Below are positions 1 to 6,983 of a DNA stretch of 44,286 nucleotides, piece by piece. A model generated the notes under the pieces. It was not told the DNA's origin. It saw only the letters and a program-made list of their open reading frames with translations, and did no database searches. How positions within the stretch are numbered: the stretch's first letter is position 1; every line of letters begins with the position of its first letter. Source of the DNA: Thermotogae bacterium (lineage in GTDB: Bacteria; Thermotogota; Thermotogae; Mesoaciditogales; Mesoaciditogaceae); contig JALSLY010000062.1 in NCBI GenBank assembly GCA_026988035.1, positions 1 through 44,286 on the forward strand, read 5' to 3'. Position numbers and translations under genes: made by a program.

Positions 1-1
1 T

Positions 2-1411
2 ACTTTTTACATCCGTATATTTTGATAAGGACTTGAGTTTTCTAAGTGCACGAATTGCCATCCAATTAGAAACCAACGAATCTTCATACATATTATATCC
101 TATGATGAATTCTTTTAACACATTTGCACTGATTTTCATGGCTGTAATATGTGACATTTCGTATGTAAGATCCATAATACTGTTTAGAACTCCTTTTCCA
201 ATCCACTCAAGTGATTCTACCGAAGACTTGTCTGGAGTATCTTCACTGGAATGATAAAAGCGGTCTGGCCACTGGGTCAATGAAGTGGTTGGAATTTTAA
301 CAGTTGAATCACAAAACATAAAATGGTCTGAGCCTCCTGAATATTTACCAGTTTTTATTCTGAATCTATCTGTTTCAAGATTTGCAAAAAGAAGATCACT
401 TATAAAAGAGGGCAATGACCATGGAGTAGACGACACCCGCAAAATCGAACCGGTTTTGCATTGATCCTCTCCAACCATATCGAGATTTATCCCGACCTCA
501 AAATCAGGTACATGATCCGTAAGATAGGCAGCAATGCCATACATTTCCGGAACCCAAAGAGCTACAATTTCACGATCTAAATCAGCCTTTTTGAGTACTC
601 TCACTATTTCGGCTAAAAGTGCTGAACCACTGGCATTATCATTGGCGCCAGGCTTAGGATGACAAAGATGAGCTACTAAGAGTAATGGCTTTTCATTTCC
701 TGATTTTCCGAAACGCGCTTCTAAAATTTCTAAATCATTAGTGCCACGATCCACATTTATGTACGCTTCAATTTCAAGTTTTCCGGACTTAGAAAGAGAT
801 TTCATCCATTTGTATTGCTCATAAGTCAAAGCGAAGCCAAAGGCTTTTCCATTCGAATAAGGGGGAAAAGAAGTATAATTAATTGCTTGAGGTAGAAACT
901 CTGGAGTTCTTCGTATTTCTTCAAGTTGTGCTCTCATAAAATATGAGAGCACACACCTTGCACCAAACTTCTCAACCGCCATGTCATAAACCCTTGAAAT
1001 ATTCCCACTTGACAAGACTGCGCATCCTCTGACAGACTGTGAATAATCTTCTTCCAACTCACCGCTTCCAACATCTATAACTTTTAACCTTTCAGTTCCA
1101 TTTGACGAACCAGACATGAAAATCGCAGCTATTGGAAAGAGAGATAAATCGGAAACAATATATTTCTTCGGACTAACCGTTCTCAAAAATCCACTCTTTA
1201 CGTTCCAACCTTCAGGTGTATTCCAGCTGTTGTACACTTTCCCGGCAGGATATTTTAGTAGCGTAGAATCTCCTATAACCTCTTGAATTTTTTCAACAGC
1301 TTGTAAATATCCATATCCTCCCTTTGCCCTGTGAAATCTCGAGAGCTCCCATTCTACTTCAAGTGCATTTTTCGGCGAAAATTCATTTAATATCTTCAAT
1401 CTTTTTATCAT
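2..1411 (-). CDS. M28-type zinc peptidase (DUF4910-like), C-terminus beyond window
   Basis: An open frame runs leftward from an ATG at 1411 to the window edge, giving 470 residues without a stop. Family-type metal-binding elements are visible: AHLCHP with H248, GANDNASG with D258, the acidic VPEM segment with E289, NLDMVGED with D311, and a C-terminal FYHSSEDT with a possible last histidine ligand. These are the signatures of M28/DUF4910 aminopeptidase-like proteins, which hydrolyse peptides with one or two zinc ions. There is no obvious signal peptide, so a cytoplasmic enzyme is likely. The start follows AGGAGG by about ten bases. It lies downstream of the S24-type regulator and overlaps the end of a 53-codon ORF, suggesting cotranscription. 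The natural substrate cannot be told from sequence. Confidence 0.85.
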   Translation of the reverse strand, partial: MIKRLKILNEFSPKNALEVEWELSRFHRAKGGYGYLQAVEKIQEVIGDSTLLKYPAGKVYNSWNTPEGWNVKSGFLRTVSPKKYIVSDLSLFPIAAIFMSGSSNGTERLKVIDVGSGELEEDYSQSVRGCAVLSSGNISRVYDMAVEKFGARCVLSYFMRAQLEEIRRTPEFLPQAINYTSFPPYSNGKAFGFALTYEQYKWMKSLSKSGKLEIEAYINVDRGTNDLEILEARFGKSGNEKPLLLVAHLCHPKPGANDNASGSALLAEIVRVLKKADLDREIVALWVPEMYGIAAYLTDHVPDFEVGINLDMVGEDQCKTGSILRVSSTPWSLPSFISDLLFANLETDRFRIKTGKYSGGSDHFMFCDSTVKIPTTSLTQWPDRFYHSSEDTPDKSSVESLEWIGKGVLNSIMDLTYEMSHITAMKISANVLKEFIIGYNMYEDSLVSNWMAIRALRKLKSLSKYTDVKS

Positions 1412-1544
1412 TGCTTTGATTCCTCCTATTCAAAACTGGATTCCATATTTCAAATCTCACATCCGCTATTTTTGTAGAGTTTTTTCTCCATAGAACAGTA
1501 TTTCCAAAGTTTATTTTCCATAAAACCGTTTTTATTATTCTCAT
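1383..1544 (-). CDS. Possible 53-residue ORF of unknown function
   Basis: A short frame starts at ATG 1544, seven bases after a strong GGAGGT, and ends at a TGA inside the peptidase gene, overlapping it by 29 bases. The product would be basic and tryptophan-rich, with an internal imperfect repeat (TVLWKINFG / TVLWRKNS). I recognise no family. It sits between the XRE/S24 regulator and the M28 peptidase. It could be a real small protein, or a translated leader that delivers ribosomes to the peptidase start. The good ribosome binding site is the main support. Confidence 0.4.
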   Translation of the reverse strand: MRIIKTVLWKINFGNTVLWRKNSTKIADVRFEIWNPVLNRRNQSNDKKIEDIK

Positions 1545-1583
1545 GGGAGTACCTCCAAATAATTTTATTCATCGCGTAACGAG

Positions 1584-2183
1584 TCATAAAATCTTTTGCC
1601 ATCTCCCCACGACTACTCCTAACAAAGATCCAGAGATTTTCACATCTTCAACTATGACGGGTCTATATTTCGAATTTTCTGGTTTTAATATAACCGAATC
1701 GCCTTGAAAATAAATTCGTCGTATTACGATCTCTTTTTCCTTCCAAAGCACAAGGTCTCCCTCTAAAGCAGGTCCCTTTCTTATAAGAGCAATGTCTCCT
1801 TTGGAGAGAACAGGCTCACAAGATTCGTCTGAAACTAAAACTCCGAAATCACATCCAAACCATATTGGAAGTTTTAAATATTCAATGGCTTTTCCGATTT
1901 GTAAAGAAGCAATGTTGTAAACTGACACAGTTTTCAATGAATATTCCTGCAGAGTGGTTTCCGAAAATTCAGAATCTTCAGAAGCACCTATTAAATAGTC
2001 AACACTCACCCTGAATACTTTAGACAACTTTGTAAGTGTTTCAAAATCTGGTGTATTTCGACCATTTTCGTAAGCAGAGATCGTTTTATCACTCAATCCC
2101 AGTAGAGCTCCTAATGCCCTCTGGCTCATTTGTTTTTCTGTTCTAAGCTGTTTCAGTCGTGAAGAAAAGGTGGAACTCATCAT
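1584..2183 (-). CDS. XRE-family regulator with LexA/CI-like S24 C-terminal domain
   Basis: The 199-residue protein has an N-terminal helix-turn-helix (about residues 8-65, with SQRALGALLGLSDKTISAYE) and a C-terminal S24 peptidase-like domain (about 105-195). The segment SDESCEPVLSKGD places a serine (S121) where LexA and CI repressors have their catalytic serine. In the strand VIRRIYFQGD the position of the catalytic lysine is an arginine (R155), so self-cleavage may be lost or altered. Family knowledge suggests a dimeric repressor of its own promoter and of neighbours. The second ATG (2180) lies five bases from GAGGTG and is at least as good a start as the first. The gene diverges from the 71-codon gene and nuclease; two inverted repeats overlap both promoters. 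Confidence 0.88.
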   Translation of the reverse strand: MMSSTFSSRLKQLRTEKQMSQRALGALLGLSDKTISAYENGRNTPDFETLTKLSKVFRVSVDYLIGASEDSEFSETTLQEYSLKTVSVYNIASLQIGKAIEYLKLPIWFGCDFGVLVSDESCEPVLSKGDIALIRKGPALEGDLVLWKEKEIVIRRIYFQGDSVILKPENSKYRPVIVEDVKISGSLLGVVVGRWQKIL

Positions 2184-2197
2184 ATCACCTCGTTTTA

Positions 2198-2226
2198 ATT
2201 CTACAATAAATAGACTAAAAAGTCAA
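2198..2226 (-). promoter_or_regulatory. Promoter of the XRE/S24 regulator
   Basis: On the minus strand TTGACT (2226-2221) and TAGAAT (2203-2198) are separated by exactly 17 bases. An inverted repeat (GACT aaaa AGTC, 2213-2224) overlaps the -35 box and spacer, which would allow autorepression. Confidence 0.7.
2213..2224. promoter_or_regulatory. Inverted repeat, candidate operator 1
   Basis: GACT and AGTC flank a four-A spacer as a perfect inverted repeat. It overlaps the minus-strand promoter of the S24-type regulator. It shares the half-site core (A)GAC with the second repeat at 2230-2250, suggesting one binding protein, most likely the regulator itself. Confidence 0.5.
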
Positions 2227-2229
2227 TGA

Positions 2230-2250
2230 ATGTCTTGAAAAAATAGACAT
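2230..2250. promoter_or_regulatory. Inverted repeat, candidate operator 2
   Basis: ATGTCT and AGACAT form a perfect six-base inverted repeat around a nine-base A-rich spacer. It covers the -35 box (TTGAAA, 2236-2241) of the rightward promoter, so a bound protein would block transcription of the small protein and nuclease genes. Confidence 0.55.
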
Positions 2251-2263
2251 AATGATGTATACT
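2236..2263 (+). promoter_or_regulatory. Promoter of the 71-codon gene and nuclease
   Basis: TTGAAA (2236-2241) and TATACT (2258-2263) are separated by 16 bases and lie upstream of the ORF at 2305. The -35 box is inside candidate operator 2. Confidence 0.65.
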
Positions 2264-2304
2264 ATCAATCATAGATAATAACATATCTACTGAGGAGAGA
2301 TAAA

Positions 2305-2520
2305 ATGAAAGATGAAATCACCCAATTGCTGAGAAACGAGTCCTTCAATGAATGCCAAATTACGAAGATCTTGGCAAAACAAGGATCTATTTCTCTTTTC
2401 ATACCTCGCAATGGCTGTCTGAAATCAGTAGAAGTCAGACTCGCACTTTCGAAGCTTCTACGTTCAAATAAAATCATTCTTAATCCAAATAAAAAATTTG
2501 AAATAAGAGAACAAAATTGA
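2305..2520 (+). CDS. Small winged-helix-like protein of unknown function
   Basis: This 71-residue protein starts at an ATG preceded by GAGGAGAG. I do not recognise a named family. The helix pattern (ITQLLRN, CQITKILAKQ, VEVRLALSKLLRS) followed by a short strand pair (KIILNPNKKFEI) resembles a compact winged-helix DNA-binding fold; this is an inference from pattern only. It is the first gene rightward from the operator region shared with the LexA-like regulator and lies 38 bases upstream of the TM0106-family nuclease. A role as an auxiliary regulator or partner of that nuclease is possible. Confidence 0.65.
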   Translation: MKDEITQLLRNESFNECQITKILAKQGSISLFIPRNGCLKSVEVRLALSKLLRSNKIILNPNKKFEIREQN

Positions 2521-2521
2521 A

Positions 2522-2552
2522 TTGAAAAATACGGACGTTTTTGTAGTAAAAT
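2522..2552 (+). promoter_or_regulatory. Candidate internal promoter for the nuclease gene (leaderless)
   Basis: TTGAAA (2522-2527) is followed after 16 bases by TAGTAA (2544-2549), or after 19 bases by TAAAAT (2547-2552). The nuclease ATG at 2559 lies only six to nine bases further on, and no Shine-Dalgarno sequence precedes it. Transcription could therefore begin at or next to the start codon. Evidence is weak. Confidence 0.35.
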
Positions 2553-2558
2553 GAAGTT

Positions 2559-3749
2559 ATGAAAATTGATCAAGAAATTCTAACAACCTTTACTTCATGC
2601 CCAAGAAAGGCATTTTTTATGGAGAATCAAATTCAAGAAGTTGTAAAAGAAGATGTCTTTCTTACCGAATATTCTGGGATGACTTTAATAGCCAAAGCGG
2701 ATGAGGTTATAAAAATTAACGGGAACCGCGTTGCTATTCTCGACAAATCATCCAAAAGTGTAAAAGAGCGCCACAGAATTGAATTGGCATTTCTCGCTTT
2801 TGTTTTTTCCCTTCGCGGTGAAAGAATTTCTGTTGGGCTCCGTCTTAATGGCGAGTTAAGACTTATGTATCCAAATACGGACAAAATTCCTTTGATACTT
2901 TCAGAAATAAAAAAGAGTTTCAGTTCAACATTTCCTCCTGAGCCTTCCTTCTCCTACACTTGCAAAAACTGTCCTTTTCATACAGATTGTATCAACTTTG
3001 CGATCAAGAACGGTGATATTACCATGATAAACGGCATTGGGGAAGGAAGAAAACGTGCGCTGAAAAAAGCGGGATTCTTAAAAGTTGATGATGTTGCTAA
3101 ATCAGATCCTCGAGCAATTTCCAAATACACTGGGGTAGACTTAAAAGAAGCGAAAAGAATCGTAAAGCAAGCCGAATCTATAAGTACTTCTAAATGGTTC
3201 TCCATCAATGAATTTACACTTCCGACAAGCGAATTTGAGTATTTTTTTGACGTTGAAAAGGGCGAAGATAAAATCTATCTCTTGGGGGTTCTTTTAAAAG
3301 AAAAATCCGACAATCAATATCGTTATTTCATTTTGGACGATTATTGGGAAAATGCCTGGAAAGGCTTTATCGATTTTGTGAATATTCATCCGAAAGCTCC
3401 CATATATCACTATGATGTTTTTGATAGGGATGTGATCAGAAAATTTGGCAACTTGTCAAAAATGAATGTAAAAGAATTGAGCGCACGTTTAGTAGATCTC
3501 TACAAATTGATAGTCCGTTCTTTTATTCTTCCCGTCCGATTTTATTCTCTTAAAGATGTGGCAAGAACCACAGGATTCAATTGGAGGACGGGAAGTTTCA
3601 GCGGTTATGAGGCAATGAAGGCACTGAGCATGTGGAGAGAAAGTAAAAACCCCGACATTCTCAGCAAAATCGTCACATACAACGAAGATGATTGCCGTGC
3701 TCTTATGACGGTTAAGACACGTTTAGAACGAGCACAAATGAATTTTTAG
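2559..3749 (+). CDS. TM0106-family RecB-like nuclease with RNase H-like domain
   Basis: The 396-residue protein has the order of the TM0106 (TIGR03491-type) family. An N-terminal Cas4/RecB-like part carries four cysteines placed for an iron-sulfur staple (C14, C135, C138, C144). A helix-hairpin-helix-like stretch follows (about 155-205, NGIGEGRKRALKKAG). A C-terminal RNase H-like exonuclease part has D231-x-E233, D286 and the YNEDDC motif with D378. In the N-terminal part, D48 and ILDKSSK (D62) are present, but the lysine expected two residues after D62 is a serine, so that active site may be weak or dead. Known members are assumed to act on DNA; no substrate is established here. It follows the small winged-helix-like gene and has no clear ribosome binding site. 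Confidence 0.85.
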   Translation: MKIDQEILTTFTSCPRKAFFMENQIQEVVKEDVFLTEYSGMTLIAKADEVIKINGNRVAILDKSSKSVKERHRIELAFLAFVFSLRGERISVGLRLNGELRLMYPNTDKIPLILSEIKKSFSSTFPPEPSFSYTCKNCPFHTDCINFAIKNGDITMINGIGEGRKRALKKAGFLKVDDVAKSDPRAISKYTGVDLKEAKRIVKQAESISTSKWFSINEFTLPTSEFEYFFDVEKGEDKIYLLGVLLKEKSDNQYRYFILDDYWENAWKGFIDFVNIHPKAPIYHYDVFDRDVIRKFGNLSKMNVKELSARLVDLYKLIVRSFILPVRFYSLKDVARTTGFNWRTGSFSGYEAMKALSMWRESKNPDILSKIVTYNEDDCRALMTVKTRLERAQMNF

Positions 3750-3855
3750 CCACCACTTCGGATAAGAAGGAAGTAAGTGAAAGGAATAATGTACATCAAT
3801 TTGAAATAAACCTTTCATCTGCACAAAATCGGAAAAAATCGACGACTCAAAACAC

Positions 3856-3884
3856 TTGACACTCAAAGAATAAACGTATATAAT
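3856..3884 (+). promoter_or_regulatory. Consensus sigma-70 promoter of tRNA-Leu
   Basis: TTGACA (3856-3861) and TATAAT (3879-3884) are perfect consensus boxes separated by 17 bases. The expected start falls a few bases upstream of the mature tRNA end at 3896. Confidence 0.9.
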
Positions 3885-3895
3885 TCAATCGTATC

Positions 3896-3985
3896 GCCGA
3901 GGTGGCGGAATTGGCAGACGCGCTGGATTCAAAATCCAGTGAACTATAGAGGTTCGTGCGGGTTCAAGTCCCGCCCTCGGCACCA
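3896..3985 (+). tRNA. tRNA-Leu (anticodon CAA)
   Basis: The acceptor stem GCCGAGG pairs with CCTCGGC, followed by A and an encoded CCA. The anticodon stem CTGGA/TCCAG holds the loop TTCAAAA with anticodon CAA at 3930-3932. A long variable arm (GAAC...GTTC) and a T arm with GGTTCAAGTCC are present. The class II shape and the anticodon identify a leucine tRNA reading UUG. Confidence 0.97.
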
Positions 3986-3986
3986 G

Positions 3987-4011
3987 AAGCGGTCTGTAGT
4001 GACCGCTTTTT
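3987..4011 (+). terminator. Intrinsic terminator after tRNA-Leu
   Basis: AAGCGGTC (3987-3994) and GACCGCTT (4001-4008) form an eight-base stem with a six-base loop, ending in a run of T. It begins two bases after the encoded CCA, so the tRNA is a single-gene transcription unit. Confidence 0.9.
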
Positions 4012-4119
4012 AAACAGAAAATATGTTAACGTTGTGCTAAATGTTAAAATTATGGCAAATTGTGTTGTCATAGTGGTAAAATTATAGGAGACGTTTCCTT
4101 GAATCGAGGTGTAATTTAG

Positions 4120-5400
4120 ATGCTCATTACTAATGTTCGTATCGTGAGTAATGACACAGAAACTGGTATACTGGAAAATGGTGCCATATATGTAAATGAT
4201 GGCGAAATCGTAGAAATAGGCCCTACTGAGGTACTCGAGAAACGCTACTTCAACGTAAAAGACGTCATCCATGGTAAAGGAATGACCATTCTTCCGGGAT
4301 TGGTAAATGCTTACGTTAACATGGAGTCTGTTATATTCCCGAAGTTTGGTGTGGAAGAACGTTTTGGAATTCCTGCAGATGATCTTTACAAACGCATCCA
4401 CGAATCACTACAAAGGGTTTTTAATGAAGAAATGTTCTTCACCATAACGGAAAAAATTGCGTATGATTCTTTAAGACAAGGTGTCACCACAGTGGCAGGT
4501 TCCATCGAACGTTACCTTCACAAAATAGAAGTCAGCAAGACAATCGAGTCTGTTGTAAATTCTACGCCATTCAGATTTATAGTAGGTGAAAGCCTTAAAA
4601 CTCCTGAAGATTTGCAACGTCTAATCAAATCCGGAGAAAAGCCTCAATATATACCTTTAAACTCTATCACATCATTCGATGATAATTCTCTGAGAACTCT
4701 AAAAGAATTCTCGGATAATATAAATGCCTTCGTTGTTATCTTACTTTCCGACGAAAGCAAAGAAGAAAAAGAAGCATTCTTCAAATATGGGATGTCGAAT
4801 TTGGAAAGATTGAGACATTTAAGCCTTCTCGGAGATCACGAAGTCATTGTGAACGCCCAGCATTTCACCGAAACGGATCTCGACATCATGGCTTCTACTG
4901 ATACAATGGCAGTGTACAGTCCACGTCAGATGATGATACAAAGCATGGGTTTGCCAGATATAGATGGAATGATGGGGAGAGGTGTAAACGTTTCAATTGG
5001 TACGGGTGACATGCCAGATCTTTCCATACTTGGAGAATCGCAGGTGGCGTTCTTACTTAGAAGAATGGAGAAAGGTACTACCGACTTTGGCGCTGTATAT
5101 CAAATTAAGAAAATACTACTTGAAAACAATTACCATTTTGCCGGAAAATTATTAGATAAGCCAATTGGAAAGCTTGCTCCCGGTTACATTGCCGATTTTG
5201 TGATGTATGATTATAATGGTCCAATTGGTGAAGGGAAAAAGCCAACTCTTAGAAATTTGCTTTTTGAGTTTTTGAGAGATGCTCATGTCTACATGGCAGT
5301 GGTAGATGGCAAGATCGCATATGACTCTAAAAAAGATGACAGATCAGATCTTGAAGAGAGGATAAAAGAGATAAGGCATAAAGTTCTTTCCAAGGTGTGA
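4120..5400 (+). CDS. Amidohydrolase-superfamily protein lacking metal ligands (pseudoenzyme)
   Basis: The 426-residue protein has the layout of the SsnA/ATZ/TRZ amidohydrolase group: a beta-sandwich start (MLITNVRIVS), the LPGLVNA segment, a TIM-barrel body and the C-terminal KLAPGYIADFVMYD segment. The catalytic sites are missing. The usual HxH after LVNA is Y65-V-N67. The later histidine of an AHxxH-type segment is N245 in VNAQHF. The histidine of the HxxE-like strand is replaced in VILLSDES. The usual NP.SN is SPRQM, and GTDG is GTGDM. A hydrolytic role is therefore unlikely; a structural or binding role is possible. It starts after GAGGTG and ends nine bases before fliF, so it appears to head the flagellar cluster. 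Confidence 0.82.
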   Translation: MLITNVRIVSNDTETGILENGAIYVNDGEIVEIGPTEVLEKRYFNVKDVIHGKGMTILPGLVNAYVNMESVIFPKFGVEERFGIPADDLYKRIHESLQRVFNEEMFFTITEKIAYDSLRQGVTTVAGSIERYLHKIEVSKTIESVVNSTPFRFIVGESLKTPEDLQRLIKSGEKPQYIPLNSITSFDDNSLRTLKEFSDNINAFVVILLSDESKEEKEAFFKYGMSNLERLRHLSLLGDHEVIVNAQHFTETDLDIMASTDTMAVYSPRQMMIQSMGLPDIDGMMGRGVNVSIGTGDMPDLSILGESQVAFLLRRMEKGTTDFGAVYQIKKILLENNYHFAGKLLDKPIGKLAPGYIADFVMYDYNGPIGEGKKPTLRNLLFEFLRDAHVYMAVVDGKIAYDSKKDDRSDLEERIKEIRHKVLSKV

Positions 5401-5409
5401 CAAACTCAA

Positions 5410-6981
5410 ATGGCAATAAATGTCAGTAACTTGTGGAAACAAACAAAAAAAATTTATACTGATCGTTTTAAACCGCTAAGTTGGGGACAAAAGCTTTTGT
5501 GGATCGCCGTGGTTTTAGGAACGGCAATAGGTTTGATTATTCTGATAGATGTAAACTCTTCTCCCAAATACGTAACTCTTGTTTCAAACTTAAGCGAGGA
5601 AAGTGCCGGCTATATAACGCAAAAACTTGATGGATTAGGTATTCCATATAAAGCAGGACCAAACGGGACTATCTATATTCCACAATCATCGAACGTTTAC
5701 GAAGTAAGGATGAAGTTGGCAACTCTTGGTGCGCTTGGCCCTGCTGCTGGAACACAAGGATATAGTCTACTACAAAGTAATTCCATCGCTTCAATGGGAA
5801 TGACCAGTTTTGATAGACAAGTTCAATTTCAAATTGCTTTGGCAGGAGAATTGGAAAGAAGCATAGATATGCTCAATGCTATCCAATATTCGAAAGTTTT
5901 TCTTTCTCTTCCAAAATATACGTATTATGTGCCAGGTGAAGAGGAAAAACCAACAGCTTCTGTTTTGGTCATTTTGAAGCCTGGAATGTCTCTCACTGCT
6001 GATCAAGTGTTTGGCATTATGAATTTAGTTGCTGGAGCCGTTGGGAAAATGCCAGTTTCCAATGTCAAAGTTGTTGATCAGTTCTCAAATGTTCTAAGCG
6101 ATCAAGTAAATCTCTCATCTTCTGCAATCTCAGGTGCTTCAAAACTTAAGCTTCAGCAGTCTGTTGAAAAATATTACGTGGATAAGGTTAAAAAGATGCT
6201 CTATAATGTATTTGGATACGGGAATGTTGCCATTGCTGCAAACGCTGTACTTGATTGGCAAAAGATAACGCAGGAAAACAAAACTTACATTCCAACTAAT
6301 CAAAAAGGAAATACAGGTGTTCTTAGTAGTCAAGAAAGTGAAAAAAGCTTATCATCCAATGGCATACCTTCTGGAGTACCTGGAACGTACTCGAACATTC
6401 CGCCAACTTATTCGTCCACAACCAAGTCTTCAGAAGTATCTCAATATTCACGGACTGTGACTAATTACGATGTTTCTCAGACTTACAACCAAGTTGTGGA
6501 AGATAAATCAGGAGAGATCAAAAAACTCACAATGACCGTGTTTTTGAACTCATCTAATGCTACAGTCAATACTAACGAAGTCAAAATGGCAGTTGCAAAC
6601 GCCATAGGAGTTCCTGCATCTGGTGTACAAGTTTTACCGATGGCTTTTGACAGAAGTGCGGAAAAGGCTGCAGAAAAAGAACAGATAGTGCTTCAAAGTC
6701 AAGAACGTTTCAAACTGTTAGTAGCATACAGTTTAATTTTTTCGCTTTTATTAACGGCTTTACTTTACTTTATGTGGTCACGTCATAAAAAGAAGAAAAA
6801 GATAAGAGAAATTGAGATGCGTAGAAAGAAAATAGAAGAAGAAGTAGCTCAAGTGTCTCGTGAGGTTCCAGAAGTTAAGAACAAGGAGCTTCTCGATCTT
6901 CAAAATGCTGTGGTGGAATGGGTAGACGAGGATCCCAGCGAAGTGGCTCAACTTATAAAGATATGGATGTCTAAGGAGTGA
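5410..6981 (+). CDS. fliF: Flagellar MS-ring protein FliF
   Basis: FliF forms the membrane-embedded MS ring of the flagellar basal body and of its export gate. The 523-residue protein has a transmembrane helix near residues 24-46, the YscJ/FliF ring-building domains (YVTLVSNLS, IPYKAGPNGTIYIP, QFQIALAGELERSI), a low-complexity serine-rich loop around 295-345, a second membrane helix near 435-457 and a charged C-terminal tail for binding FliG. The usual family length is about 500-560. It lies nine bases after the amidohydrolase-like gene without a strong Shine-Dalgarno of its own, so translational coupling is likely, and it is followed directly by fliG. Confidence 0.97.
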   Translation: MAINVSNLWKQTKKIYTDRFKPLSWGQKLLWIAVVLGTAIGLIILIDVNSSPKYVTLVSNLSEESAGYITQKLDGLGIPYKAGPNGTIYIPQSSNVYEVRMKLATLGALGPAAGTQGYSLLQSNSIASMGMTSFDRQVQFQIALAGELERSIDMLNAIQYSKVFLSLPKYTYYVPGEEEKPTASVLVILKPGMSLTADQVFGIMNLVAGAVGKMPVSNVKVVDQFSNVLSDQVNLSSSAISGASKLKLQQSVEKYYVDKVKKMLYNVFGYGNVAIAANAVLDWQKITQENKTYIPTNQKGNTGVLSSQESEKSLSSNGIPSGVPGTYSNIPPTYSSTTKSSEVSQYSRTVTNYDVSQTYNQVVEDKSGEIKKLTMTVFLNSSNATVNTNEVKMAVANAIGVPASGVQVLPMAFDRSAEKAAEKEQIVLQSQERFKLLVAYSLIFSLLLTALLYFMWSRHKKKKKIREIEMRRKKIEEEVAQVSREVPEVKNKELLDLQNAVVEWVDEDPSEVAQLIKIWMSKE

Positions 6982-6983
6982 CG

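Noticed and set aside
33-254. A 73-codon plus-strand ORF at the left edge
   Set aside because: Antisense to the M28-type peptidase, which has clear metal-binding motifs.
4012-4119. Promoter for the amidohydrolase-fliF cluster
   Set aside because: Several TAAAAT-like boxes and TTGTGT are present, but no pair with convincing boxes and spacing could be fixed; no sigma-28-type site was found either.
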